A stretch of 47,999 bases of DNA. Source: Reyranella massiliensis 521 (GTDB lineage Bacteria > Pseudomonadota > Alphaproteobacteria > Reyranellales > Reyranellaceae). Numbering within the stretch: position 1 is the stretch's first letter; every line of letters starts with the position of its first letter. This document shows positions 1 through 7,985 of the stretch, in pieces. The notes beneath the pieces are model-generated. The model saw only the letters and a list, made by a program, of their open reading frames with translations, did not search any database and was not told the origin of the DNA. The position numbers and the translations under genes are program-made. The stretch is taken from positions 1 through 47,999 of the forward strand of contig CAMARK010000029.1 in assembly GCA_945860205.1 (NCBI GenBank), in the 5' to 3' direction.

Positions 1-69
1 GGGAGCGATGTAGACGACCGGGCTTCCGCGTCGCGGCGTGAACAGACACGCCGTAATGCGATCGGCGAT

Positions 70-144
70 GGGCGCGTAGCTCAGCGGTAGAGCACTGTCT
101 TGACATGGCAGTGGCCACAGGTTCGATCCCTGTCGCGCCCACCA
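70..144 (+). tRNA. tRNA-Val (anticodon GAC), CCA encoded
   Basis: The acceptor stem GGGCGCG pairs with CGCGCCC, followed by discriminator A and an encoded CCA. The D-arm has GCTC/GAGC. The anticodon stem CTGTC/GGCAG (one G-U pair) carries the loop TTGACAT, giving anticodon GAC, which reads the valine codon GTC. The T-arm is ACAGG-TTCGATC-CCTGT. All arms are complete, so the gene looks functional. Nothing recognisable lies in bases 1-69. No integrase follows, so there is no sign that the 3' end serves as an attachment site here. Confidence 0.96.
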
Positions 145-211
145 TCGCCCCTTCAGCAGCCCTTGATCTGGATCGAGCGCCATCGGACTGTAGAACGTCA
201 CTGGAGTTCCG

Positions 212-2257
212 ATGTCCGATTTCTTCTCCCTCTACAGCCATGACTTCGCTCGCATCGCCTGTTGCGTCCCCCGGACCCGGGTGGCGGATGCACCGTTCAA
301 TCTCGCCGAGACCTTGAGGCTGGCGGCCAAGGGCGACAAGGCCGGTGCCTCGTTGATGGTCTTTCCGGAACTCGGGCTTTCGTCCTACGCCATCGAGGAC
401 CTGCTGCTGCAGGACGCGCTGCTGGACGAAGTCGAGCGTTCCGTCGCCGAGGTCGTGAAGGCGTCGAAGAAGCACAATCCCGTGCTGATCGTCGGGGCGC
501 CGCTGCGCGTGCGCGGCAGGCTCTACAACACGGCCATCGTGATCCATCGCGGCGTCATTCTCGGCGTGGTGCCCAAGATCTACCTGCCGAACTACCGCGA
601 GTTCTACGAGAAGCGCCACTTCATCTCCGGCGCCAACGTGCTGGAGCCGGAAATCACGCTGGCCGACCAGACGGTTGCCTTCGGCACCGACTTCCTTTTC
701 CGCTCCACAGGCAGCGTGCCGTTCACCTTCCATGTCGAGATCTGCGAGGATGTCTGGGTTCCGGTGCCGCCCTCGAGCCACGCAGCCCTTGCCGGCGCCG
801 AGGTGCTGGTGAACCTCTCGGCCAGCAACATCACCATCGGCAAGGCCGAGACGCGCCGGCTGCTGTGTGCCAGCCAGTCCTCGCGTGCCATCGCTGCCTA
901 TGCCTATTCGGCGGCGGGCGCCGGTGAATCGACGACCGACCTCGCCTGGGACGGCCACGCCGCCATCTTCGAGATCGGCGACCTGCTGACGGAGTCCCAG
1001 CGCTTTGCCCAGGAATCGACGATCATCCAGGCCGATATCGATCTCGGCCGCATTCGCCAGGAGCGGCTGCGTTACAACGGCTTCGCCGATTGCGCGGCGA
1101 ACGAGGGTACCAGGGTGACGCGTTTTCGCACCGTCACCTTCGAGCTCGACGCGCCGAAGAAGAGCGTGAAACTGCAGCGCGCCATCGAGCGCTTTCCCTA
1201 TGTGCCGTCAGATCCGGCCAAGCTGCGCGACAATTGCTACGAGGCCTACAATATCCAGATCCAGGGCCTGGCCCAGCGCCTGCAGTCGAGCCGCGTCGGC
1301 AAGGCGGTCATCGGCGTGTCGGGCGGCCTCGATTCGACGCATGCGCTGCTGGTGACCTGCCGGGCGATGGATCTGCTCGGCCTCGATCGCAAGAATGTGC
1401 TGGCCTTCACCATGCCGGGCTTCGGCACGTCGGACAAAACCCACAAGAACGCCTGGCGCCTGATGCGCGAGCTGGGGGTGACGGCGGCGGAAATCGACAT
1501 CAAGCCGTCGGCCCTGCAGATGCTGAAGGACATTGGCCATCCCTTCGGCAGCGGCAAGAAGGTCTACGACGTCACCTTCGAGAACGTGCAGGCGGGGCTT
1601 CGCACCGATTATCTGTTCCGCCTCGCCAACCAGCATGGCGGCATGGTGGTGGGCACAGGCGACCTCTCCGAACTGGGCCTCGGCTGGTGCACCTACGGCG
1701 TGGGCGATCACATGTCCCACTACAATCCCAACGGCTCGGTCTCCAAGACGCTGATCCAGCACCTGATCCGTTTCGTTGCCGCCTCCGGCGACGTCGACAA
1801 GGACACGGCCAAGACCCTGCACGACATTCTTAATACGGAAATCTCGCCGGAGCTGATCCCGGCCGGCGCAAGCGGCGCCATCCAGTCGACCGAGCAGTCG
1901 GTTGGTCCCTATGCGCTGCAGGACTTCAACCTGTTCTACCTGACGCGGTTCGGCTTCCGGCCATCGAAGATCGCCTTCCTCGCGTGGAATGCCTGGCACG
2001 ACGAGGCCAAGGGGGCCTGGCCCGCCAACCTGCCGGCCGATGCCAAGCGCGCCTTCACGCTGGCTGAGATCAAGGAGTGGATGACGCTCTTCCTGCGCCG
2101 CTTCTTCACCAACCAGTTCAAGCGCTCGGCGCTGCCCAATGGTCCCAAGATTTCGTCGGGTGGCTCGCTGTCGCCGCGCGGCGATTGGCGCGCGCCTTCC
2201 GACGGCAGTCCCGATGTATGGTTGGCCGAACTCGCCGGGCATGTCCCGGAGAAGTAG
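212..2257 (+). CDS. nadE: glutamine-dependent NAD(+) synthetase
   Basis: Makes NAD+ from deamido-NAD+ with ATP, using ammonia released from glutamine; the last cytosolic step of NAD synthesis. The 681 residues show the two-domain layout of the long, M. tuberculosis-type NadE. The N-terminal nitrilase-fold glutaminase has the Glu-Lys-Cys triad visible at E53 (FPELGLSS), K122 (PKIYLPNY) and C178 (EICEDVW). The C-terminal synthetase has the PP-loop SGGLDST near residue 370 and the VGTGDLSELGLGW segment. The start was chosen because GGAG lies 7 bases upstream and the glutaminase domain begins within 15 residues. It heads a plus-strand run with the rhodanese gene 29 bases downstream. Length and motifs are complete. 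Confidence 0.95.
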   Translation: MSDFFSLYSHDFARIACCVPRTRVADAPFNLAETLRLAAKGDKAGASLMVFPELGLSSYAIEDLLLQDALLDEVERSVAEVVKASKKHNPVLIVGAPLRVRGRLYNTAIVIHRGVILGVVPKIYLPNYREFYEKRHFISGANVLEPEITLADQTVAFGTDFLFRSTGSVPFTFHVEICEDVWVPVPPSSHAALAGAEVLVNLSASNITIGKAETRRLLCASQSSRAIAAYAYSAAGAGESTTDLAWDGHAAIFEIGDLLTESQRFAQESTIIQADIDLGRIRQERLRYNGFADCAANEGTRVTRFRTVTFELDAPKKSVKLQRAIERFPYVPSDPAKLRDNCYEAYNIQIQGLAQRLQSSRVGKAVIGVSGGLDSTHALLVTCRAMDLLGLDRKNVLAFTMPGFGTSDKTHKNAWRLMRELGVTAAEIDIKPSALQMLKDIGHPFGSGKKVYDVTFENVQAGLRTDYLFRLANQHGGMVVGTGDLSELGLGWCTYGVGDHMSHYNPNGSVSKTLIQHLIRFVAASGDVDKDTAKTLHDILNTEISPELIPAGASGAIQSTEQSVGPYALQDFNLFYLTRFGFRPSKIAFLAWNAWHDEAKGAWPANLPADAKRAFTLAEIKEWMTLFLRRFFTNQFKRSALPNGPKISSGGSLSPRGDWRAPSDGSPDVWLAELAGHVPEK

Positions 2258-2286
2258 ACTGGCTTGCGTGTAGGGAGGACGAGCCG

Positions 2287-2694
2287 ATGCCACTCGAGAT
2301 CAAGAAGACCGTGCAGCAGATGGTCGACGAGGCCAATGCCGCGATCGAGACCCTGCCTCTGGTCGAGGCGATGAAGGCCCACGGCTCGTCGGGGATTACC
2401 TTCATCGATATCCGCGATCCGCGCGAGCTGTGGCGCGACGGCACGATCCCGGGCGCCATCAACGTGACCCGCGGCATGCTCGAGATGTGGATCGATCCCA
2501 AGAGCCCCTATGCCAAGGAGTTCTTCCAGACCGGCAACAAGTTCGTGTTCTTCTGCGCCGGCGCCTGGCGCTCGGCGCTCGCGACCAAGACGGCGCAGGA
2601 TATGGGCCTCACGCCGGTGGCTCACTTCGAAGGTGGCTTCGGCGCCTGGAAGAAGGCGGGCGGCCCGGTGGAAACGGTCGAACCCAAGAAGTAG
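2287..2694 (+). CDS. rhodanese-like sulfurtransferase domain protein
   Basis: A single rhodanese domain of 135 residues. The catalytic loop is C90-A-G-A-W-R-S, preceded by a hydrophobic strand (FVFFC), with the family's earlier DIRDPREL and GTIPGAINV motifs at residues 41-60. Such proteins carry a persulfide on the loop cysteine and pass sulfur to acceptors; the acceptor cannot be told from sequence. The longer open frame upstream (from 2077) overlaps nadE and is not coding. The ATG at 2287 has a good ribosome site (GGGAGG, about 2273). It sits between nadE and an acyl-CoA synthetase and is probably co-transcribed with both. Confidence 0.87.
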   Translation: MPLEIKKTVQQMVDEANAAIETLPLVEAMKAHGSSGITFIDIRDPRELWRDGTIPGAINVTRGMLEMWIDPKSPYAKEFFQTGNKFVFFCAGAWRSALATKTAQDMGLTPVAHFEGGFGAWKKAGGPVETVEPKK

Positions 2695-2710
2695 CCGAGG
2701 GCCTTCCGCG

Positions 2711-4312
2711 ATGGGTTCCGACCAGGCGTTGGTGCCGCAACCGACTGAAGCGGACTTTCCCGAGTTCCTCTCGATCCCCGTGCGCGTGGCGCGCAATGCC
2801 GCGCTTTTTCCCGACAAGCCCGCGGTCAAATGCGAAGGCACGACGCGAAGCTGGCGGGATTTCGACCGGCGGGTGAACAGGATTGCCCGCAGCCTGGCCG
2901 GCATGGGTGTCGGCCGCGGCGACAAGGTCGCCATCCTCGCCGCCAATTCGGTCGAGTATCTGGAAACCTTCATGGGCGGCCTGCGGGCCGGCGCCTGCGT
3001 CGTGCCGCTGTCGACCATGGCGGCGGCCGACTCGCTTGAAAAGATGGTCGACGATTGCGACGCCAAGGTCCTGTTCCTGTCGGATCAGTATCGCAGCCTG
3101 GTCGAACCCTACGAGGACCGGCTGGGCAAGCTGATCCCCGGCGGCTGCATCGCCTACGATTTCACCCGCGCGGGCTGGCGGAACTTCGAGGAATGGCTGT
3201 CATCGGCCAGCGACGAGGCCTTCTCCGTGCCGATTGGCGTGCTCGACGACTTCAACATCATCTACAGTTCGGGCACCACGGGCCTGCCCAAGGGCATCCT
3301 GCATAGCCACGTGATGCGCGACATGCTGGCCGTGCGCTTCACCGCGTTCGACTATGGCCCCGACACGATCTCGCTGGCCTCGACGCCGCTCTATTCCAAC
3401 ACGACGCTGGTCTCGGTCCTGGCGACGGTCGGTGTTGGCGGCACCACCATCCTGATGACCAAGTCCGATGTGCCGAAGTTCCTCGAGATCGCCCAGCGCG
3501 AACGCGTGACGCACGCGATGCTGGTGCCGGTACAATATCAACGTGTCCTCGCGCATCCGGACTTCGACAAATACGACCTCAGCTCGTTCAAGGCCAAGCT
3601 TTCGACCAGCGCGCCGCTCAGGGCGCATATCAAGGCGGATTGCCTGGCCCGCTGGCCGGGCCGGTTGATCGAAATCTACGGGCTCACCGAGGGCGCGGGC
3701 AGCTGCATGCTGGAGGCCAACCTCAACCCCGACAAGCTCCATACTGTCGGCAAGCCGGGTCTGGGCAGCGAGATCGTGGTGCTGGACGAGCAGGGCAGGG
3801 TGCTGCCGCAAGGCGAAGTGGGCGAGCTGGCCGGCCGCGCCCAGTTGATGATGAAGGGCTACTACAAGCAGGAAGACAAGACGCGCGAACTCTTCTGGCA
3901 CGACCCCGACGGCCGGCTGTACTTCAAGTCGGGCGACATGGGCAAGATCGACGAGGATGGCTTCATCGTCCTGCTCGATCGCAAGAAGGACATGATCATT
4001 TCCGGCGGTTTCAACGTCTACGCCGCCGACATCGAGGTGATGCTGCTTCGGCATCCCGACGTGATCGACGTGGCGGTGATCGGCATTCCGAGCGACCAGT
4101 GGGGCGAATCGCCGATGGCACTTGCGGTTCTGGCGCCGGGATCCAGGGCGACACCAGAGGAGATCCGCGAATGGGCCAACGGCCAGCTTGCCAAGACGCA
4201 GCGTCTCGTGGCTGTTGAAATTCGCGACTCGCTACCGCGCAGCACCATCGGCAAGATCATGAAACGGGAATTGCGGGAGCCCTACTGGGCAGGCCGCGGC
4301 AGCAAGATCTGA
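2711..4312 (+). CDS. AMP-forming acyl-CoA synthetase (class I adenylate-forming)
   Basis: Activates a carboxylic acid to its CoA thioester via an acyl-adenylate. The 533 residues carry the full ANL-family set: the phosphate loop YSSGTTGLPKG (near residue 180), the A5 motif IYGLTEGAG, the A7/A8 hinge region KSGDMGKIDEDGF and DRKKDMIISGGFNVY, and the catalytic lysine in RSTIGKIMKREL near the C-terminus. The start at 2711 follows the rhodanese stop by 16 bases; the open frame further upstream is in the shadow of the rhodanese gene. Substrate is not predictable, but the family resembles the long-chain or aromatic acid ligases common in alphaproteobacterial catabolic operons. The DUF3237 gene follows after 7 bases. 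Confidence 0.92.
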   Translation: MGSDQALVPQPTEADFPEFLSIPVRVARNAALFPDKPAVKCEGTTRSWRDFDRRVNRIARSLAGMGVGRGDKVAILAANSVEYLETFMGGLRAGACVVPLSTMAAADSLEKMVDDCDAKVLFLSDQYRSLVEPYEDRLGKLIPGGCIAYDFTRAGWRNFEEWLSSASDEAFSVPIGVLDDFNIIYSSGTTGLPKGILHSHVMRDMLAVRFTAFDYGPDTISLASTPLYSNTTLVSVLATVGVGGTTILMTKSDVPKFLEIAQRERVTHAMLVPVQYQRVLAHPDFDKYDLSSFKAKLSTSAPLRAHIKADCLARWPGRLIEIYGLTEGAGSCMLEANLNPDKLHTVGKPGLGSEIVVLDEQGRVLPQGEVGELAGRAQLMMKGYYKQEDKTRELFWHDPDGRLYFKSGDMGKIDEDGFIVLLDRKKDMIISGGFNVYAADIEVMLLRHPDVIDVAVIGIPSDQWGESPMALAVLAPGSRATPEEIREWANGQLAKTQRLVAVEIRDSLPRSTIGKIMKRELREPYWAGRGSKI

Positions 4313-4319
4313 GGACACG

Positions 4320-4790
4320 ATGACCGACCCGCAACTGCGCTCCTCGCACCTCTTTACCCTGACCCTTGATGTCGATCCGAACATGACGGACATCGGCGAG
4401 ACACCCTATGGGCGTCGCCGTATCGCCACCGTCACGGGCGGCAGCTTCGACGGCGAGGAACTGCGGGGCAGCGTGCTGCCGTCGCCGGGCGGCGACTGGC
4501 TGCTGCTGCGGCGTGACGGCATCCTCCAGCTCGATGTCCGCCTGACGCTCAAGACCGACGACGGCCACCTCATTTACATGAGCTATCGCGGCATGCGGCA
4601 CGGCCCGGCCTGGGTGATCGAGCAGCTCAACAAGGGCGAGAAGGTCGACCCCAGCCAATACTATTTCCGCGCGACCCCGTGGTTCGAGACCTCGTCGGAG
4701 AAGTATCGGTTCCTGAACCGCATCGTCTGCGTGTCGACCGGCCGGCGCGAGCCGACGGGGCCGGTCTACGAGGTCTTTCAGATTCTTTAG
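4320..4790 (+). CDS. DUF3237 (UPF0311) family protein
   Basis: A 156-residue protein matching the DUF3237 family by its overall pattern: an N-terminal LFTLTLDVD strand, a GGSFDGEELRGSVLP glycine-rich turn, GGDWLLLRRDG, a central YMSYRGMRHGP and a C-terminal PWFETSSEKYRFLNRIVCV. The family forms a small beta-barrel and is frequently found beside CoA-ligases and aromatic or terpenoid catabolic genes; its biochemical role is unproven. It starts 7 bases after the acyl-CoA synthetase, so they are likely one transcript. Its 3' end overlaps that of the convergent hydrolase by 4 bases, leaving no room for a terminator between them. Confidence 0.85.
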   Translation: MTDPQLRSSHLFTLTLDVDPNMTDIGETPYGRRRIATVTGGSFDGEELRGSVLPSPGGDWLLLRRDGILQLDVRLTLKTDDGHLIYMSYRGMRHGPAWVIEQLNKGEKVDPSQYYFRATPWFETSSEKYRFLNRIVCVSTGRREPTGPVYEVFQIL

Positions 4791-5638
4791 CGCGCGATCC
4801 TGTCCAGCACCGGCAGGATGTACTCGCGGAACTTCGCCGGGTTCTCGCTCATCGGGAAGTGGCCGAGTTCCTTCATGACCTGGACTTCGACGCCTTGGAT
4901 CTGTGCCGCCGTTCGCAGCGTATCTTCGGCCGTGCAGGAGAAGTCGTACTCGCCGGTCAGTAAGTAGAGCGGACAGACCTTGGTGTCGATCGTCTTCACC
5001 TTTTCGCGCAGGTCGCCATCGACGCGATAGAAGTAGAGGTCGCCTTTGAAGACGCCGGGACCGCCCTGCATGTACATCCAGAGCGTCTCGTGCCGGCTCA
5101 CCGGCGGGCTTTGCGGCGCGATCAGGCCCGAGATGAGAGCGGCGCAGACTTCGCCGCCGTGGACGTCAGGCCGGTGCAGCCACGCCGTGTCGTACCATGG
5201 CTTCTGGAAATCGGCGGCCTCGAGCGCGATGAGCGCGCGGAATTCGGCGGCATGCTCGATCGCAAGGTTGAGGACGATGCGCCCGCCGATCGAACAGCCC
5301 ATGACCACCGGACGGTCGAGTTCGAGGGCGGCGCAGAAGGCGCGGACGGCGGCGGTGTAGGAGGCCGTGGTCAGGCGATATTCTTCGCGTTCCCAGCCGT
5401 CGGGCGGTGTCGATTTGCCGTGCCAGGGCATGTCGAAGGCGAGCACGCGGAAACGGCGCGTGACCTCGGGGTCGGCCAGCAGGTGGCGGAACTGCCGGTT
5501 GTCGGCGCCGGCGGTGTGCAGGCAGACGAGGGAAATGCCGTTTTCGGGCCCGGCCTCCTCGAAGTAGAGGCGATGGGCAACGCCGTCGATCGCGAGCCGG
5601 ACGTAGCGGCCCACCATCGGATCAAAAGCCGGCGCCAT
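4787..5638 (-). CDS. alpha/beta hydrolase
   Basis: A 283-residue alpha/beta-hydrolase fold protein. The oxyanion region CLHTAGADNRQFRHLL, the DMPWHGKS strand, the nucleophile elbow GCSIGG (serine nucleophile), and a late LTGEYDFSC and LGHFPMSENP (acid and histidine) are all present in order. It probably hydrolyses an ester, thioester or C-C bond; the substrate is unknown. I start at 5638 rather than at the longer frame reaching 5797, because the extra 53 residues lie over the upstream gene and are proline/alanine-rich without family similarity. It is the last gene of the minus-strand run, 2 bases after the SCP2-like gene. Confidence 0.85.
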   Translation of the reverse strand: MAPAFDPMVGRYVRLAIDGVAHRLYFEEAGPENGISLVCLHTAGADNRQFRHLLADPEVTRRFRVLAFDMPWHGKSTPPDGWEREEYRLTTASYTAAVRAFCAALELDRPVVMGCSIGGRIVLNLAIEHAAEFRALIALEAADFQKPWYDTAWLHRPDVHGGEVCAALISGLIAPQSPPVSRHETLWMYMQGGPGVFKGDLYFYRVDGDLREKVKTIDTKVCPLYLLTGEYDFSCTAEDTLRTAAQIQGVEVQVMKELGHFPMSENPAKFREYILPVLDRIAR

Positions 5639-5640
5639 GG

Positions 5641-6024
5641 TCAACTCGCCCCGGCCAGCCGGCGCGGCAGCGCCAGCAGGTCCTTGAAGTATTGCAGGTT
5701 CTGCAGGAGCGGCCGCAGGTCGCCGTCGAATGACGCGGCACCGCGCTTGGTCAGCGCGAAGAGATCGTGCCAGCCGGGTTCGGGGATCGTTTGCCAATGG
5801 CGCTGCCAGGCGTCCTCGGTGCCGCTCACGGAAAATGCCACCGAGCGCAGCAAGCGAGGCCCGCGGACCAGATCGACGAGGGCACCGTCGCGCAGGGTCA
5901 GATAGAAGGGCTCGGCGCCGATATCGATGCGGCAGTCAGCGTTCAGCCAGCGACCGCGGCGGCGGAGGTCGGAGTCGGCAGCAAGCAGATCAGGCAGTCG
6001 GGCGAAGCGTTCGGCAGGGCTCAT
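5641..6024 (-). CDS. small SCP2-like (sterol-carrier/lipid-binding) protein
   Basis: A 127-residue cytosolic protein. The pattern of a short strand with DCRIDIGAEPFYLTLRDG, a following hydrophobic block, a middle tryptophan-rich helix and a C-terminal LLQNLQYFKDLLALPRRL resembles the SCP2 lipid-transfer domain. The match is by feel and weaker than for neighbours. The start at 6024 overlaps the stop of the DUF6134 gene in an ATGA, a sign of translational coupling; the longer frame to 6105 overlaps that gene out of frame and is rejected. The pairing with the hydrolase suggests a role in presenting a hydrophobic substrate, which is inference. Confidence 0.6.
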   Translation of the reverse strand: MSPAERFARLPDLLAADSDLRRRGRWLNADCRIDIGAEPFYLTLRDGALVDLVRGPRLLRSVAFSVSGTEDAWQRHWQTIPEPGWHDLFALTKRGAASFDGDLRPLLQNLQYFKDLLALPRRLAGAS

Positions 6025-6722
6025 TCCTGCAGAATGTACTCGATCGTCGATCCGTCGGAAGCCTTGAATACCGATTTCACCCAACGACCGCGATCGTCGA
6101 ACCATTGATCCATCAGAACGTCGCCGCTGTAGCTGTAGCGACTTGCCTGCAGAGTGCCATTGGCGGTCTTGATGGTCTCGCGCCCCATGGGCGTGATCCG
6201 CACTTTCGCGAGATTGCCGTTTTGGCTGTTCAGCATTGCCGACTGCCTGACTTGACTCAGGTTCCAGTGCGTCGATGGTACGGTGTTGGCCGGCAGGGTG
6301 AGCTGCCTGGCGCTGCCCTGCTGGAAGCCGACATCGTTCATCGACGTTTTCGGCGCCGAGCCGCCATCACGAACCACGGCCACGCCGTCAGGTTCGTGCT
6401 TGGCTTTCAAAGTATATTTGGTGCCGTTGTCGTCGGTCTGTGTGGTGATCGATTCAAAGGTATTGCCGTTCCATACTTCCTGGCCACGATGCATGTAGCG
6501 ATACATGGTGAGACCTAGCGCCTTGACTGCGAAGTCGATCGAGGTCGACACCGTGCGGGTGTTGCCGGCTTGCTGGAAGGAGAGGGTATGAGTGCCGATC
6601 CTCTCGCCGTTCCGAAAAGCGGCAAAAACATGGCTCGTTGAATACGGGAATTCCTCGGCAGCCTGAGCGGCCGCCGAACCGCAACCCATCACCAACAACA
6701 TGAGGATCAGACAACGCTTCAT
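6021..6722 (-). CDS. secreted DUF6134-family protein
   Basis: 233 residues beginning with a clear signal peptide (a lysine/arginine start, LILMLLVMGCG core, cleavage near AQAAEE). The mature part is beta-rich, with GERIGTHTLSF, GLTMYRYMHRGQEVWNG and late MDQWFDDRGRWVKSVF. This matches the DUF6134/DUF3108-like outer-envelope proteins whose function is unknown. It is separated by 53 bases from the CoA-transferase upstream, so it may start a sub-operon with the SCP2-like and hydrolase genes, or be the continuation of the transporter operon. The stop overlaps the next start (ATGA). Confidence 0.72.
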   Translation of the reverse strand: MKRCLILMLLVMGCGSAAAQAAEEFPYSTSHVFAAFRNGERIGTHTLSFQQAGNTRTVSTSIDFAVKALGLTMYRYMHRGQEVWNGNTFESITTQTDDNGTKYTLKAKHEPDGVAVVRDGGSAPKTSMNDVGFQQGSARQLTLPANTVPSTHWNLSQVRQSAMLNSQNGNLAKVRITPMGRETIKTANGTLQASRYSYSGDVLMDQWFDDRGRWVKSVFKASDGSTIEYILQE

Positions 6723-6775
6723 TTACAGGCTCCTGATCCTTTATACGCTATTTGGAACCGCCGGATCATTCCCTG

Positions 6776-7960
6776 TCAGACCACGCGGTCGGCCCGCAGT
6801 TTTTCTATAACGGCCGGCTCGTAGCCAAGTTCCCGCAGGATCTGGTCGGTATGCTCGCCCAGCGTCGGAGCGCGGCGGCGGATGGTAAGCGGCGTGCGTG
6901 ACAATTTTACCGGCTCCTGAAGCACCGGGACCGGCTTGGTCGCGCCCGGAAAATCCATCGCATGCATGAATTTGGCGTCCTGTACGTGCTTGTCGTCCAG
7001 CGCCTGCTGCGGCGTATAGACCGGGCCGGCGGGGATGCGATTGGCCTCCAGGGCGGCCAGCGCTTCGGCAGACGTGCGGGTATCGCACCACTTCTGCATG
7101 ATCGACGACAGCGCCTCGCCATTGTCGCCGCGGGCAAGGTCGTCCTTGAAGCGCGGATCCTTGGCCAAGGACTCGTCGCCCATCAGCTTGCACCAGCGCA
7201 CGAACAGGGGCTGGCCGATGGTCATGGCGTAGATCCAGCCATCCTTGCATTTGAAGGTGTCCGACGGGCCGGCGGTGAAGCCGCGATTGAGGGTGGCGAT
7301 GCGGTTGAGGCTGAGCATCGCCTGCTCGATCAGATGGCTATTGGTGATGTTGATGGCGGTGCGCAGCAGCGCCGTCTCGACCTTCTGGCCTTTGCCGCTC
7401 TTGGTGCGGTCGATCAGCGCGGCCAGCACGCCGACAGTATTGAGCAGTGCCGTGCCGAAATCGACGAACGAGGCGTTCATGCGGGTCGGCACCTCACCGT
7501 CGCCCGACAGGAACATGGCGCCGGACATCGCCTGTCCGATCGTGTCGAAGCCCACTCGCGTCGCGTAGGGGCCTTCGGAGCCGAACGTCGAGGTCGTGGC
7601 GAGAATGATCCTGGGGTTGATGTCGGCGAGGGTGTCGTAGTCGATGCCCATCTTCTTCAGGTCTTCGTAGGGCAGGTTGGCGATCACCACGTCCGAGATC
7701 GCGACCAGCTTCTTCACGATCTCGCGGCCTTCGGGCTTCATCGGATTAAGCGTGAGGCCGAGCTTGTTGCGGCCCATCTGGAGGAACATGGCGCCTTCGC
7801 CGCCTTCGACCACCGGGGTCACCCAGCGGTCCTCGCTGCCGCCCAGCTTCTCGATGCGGATGACCTCGGCGCCGAGGTCGCCCAACATCGTGCCGCAGAA
7901 CGGTCCGGCGATGTACCGGCCGAAGTCGAGAACGCGAATACCTTCCAGAACGCCAGCCAT
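6776..7960 (-). CDS. class III (CaiB/BaiF/Frc) CoA-transferase
   Basis: Moves CoA between acyl groups through a covalent aspartyl intermediate. The 394-residue length is normal for the family. The N-terminus GIRVLDFGRYIAGPFCGTML and the GDLGAEVIRIE motif are typical, and the expected catalytic aspartate is D167 in ASFVDFGTALL, close to D169 of formyl-CoA transferase. I start at MAGVLEG (7960); the longer open frame overlaps the TRAP permease. It lies 25 bases downstream of the TRAP permease gene, which suggests it activates the acid imported by that transporter. The HMG-CoA-lyase-like gene in the same run would then cleave a CoA ester. Donor and acceptor cannot be named. Confidence 0.9.
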   Translation of the reverse strand: MAGVLEGIRVLDFGRYIAGPFCGTMLGDLGAEVIRIEKLGGSEDRWVTPVVEGGEGAMFLQMGRNKLGLTLNPMKPEGREIVKKLVAISDVVIANLPYEDLKKMGIDYDTLADINPRIILATTSTFGSEGPYATRVGFDTIGQAMSGAMFLSGDGEVPTRMNASFVDFGTALLNTVGVLAALIDRTKSGKGQKVETALLRTAINITNSHLIEQAMLSLNRIATLNRGFTAGPSDTFKCKDGWIYAMTIGQPLFVRWCKLMGDESLAKDPRFKDDLARGDNGEALSSIMQKWCDTRTSAEALAALEANRIPAGPVYTPQQALDDKHVQDAKFMHAMDFPGATKPVPVLQEPVKLSRTPLTIRRRAPTLGEHTDQILRELGYEPAVIEKLRADRVV

Positions 7961-7985
7961 GGGCCGCCTTGCCTCCCCGTTCAGA

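Noticed and set aside
70-144. tRNA-Val as an integration site
   Set aside because: No integrase, repeat of the tRNA 3' end or phage-like gene is found downstream.
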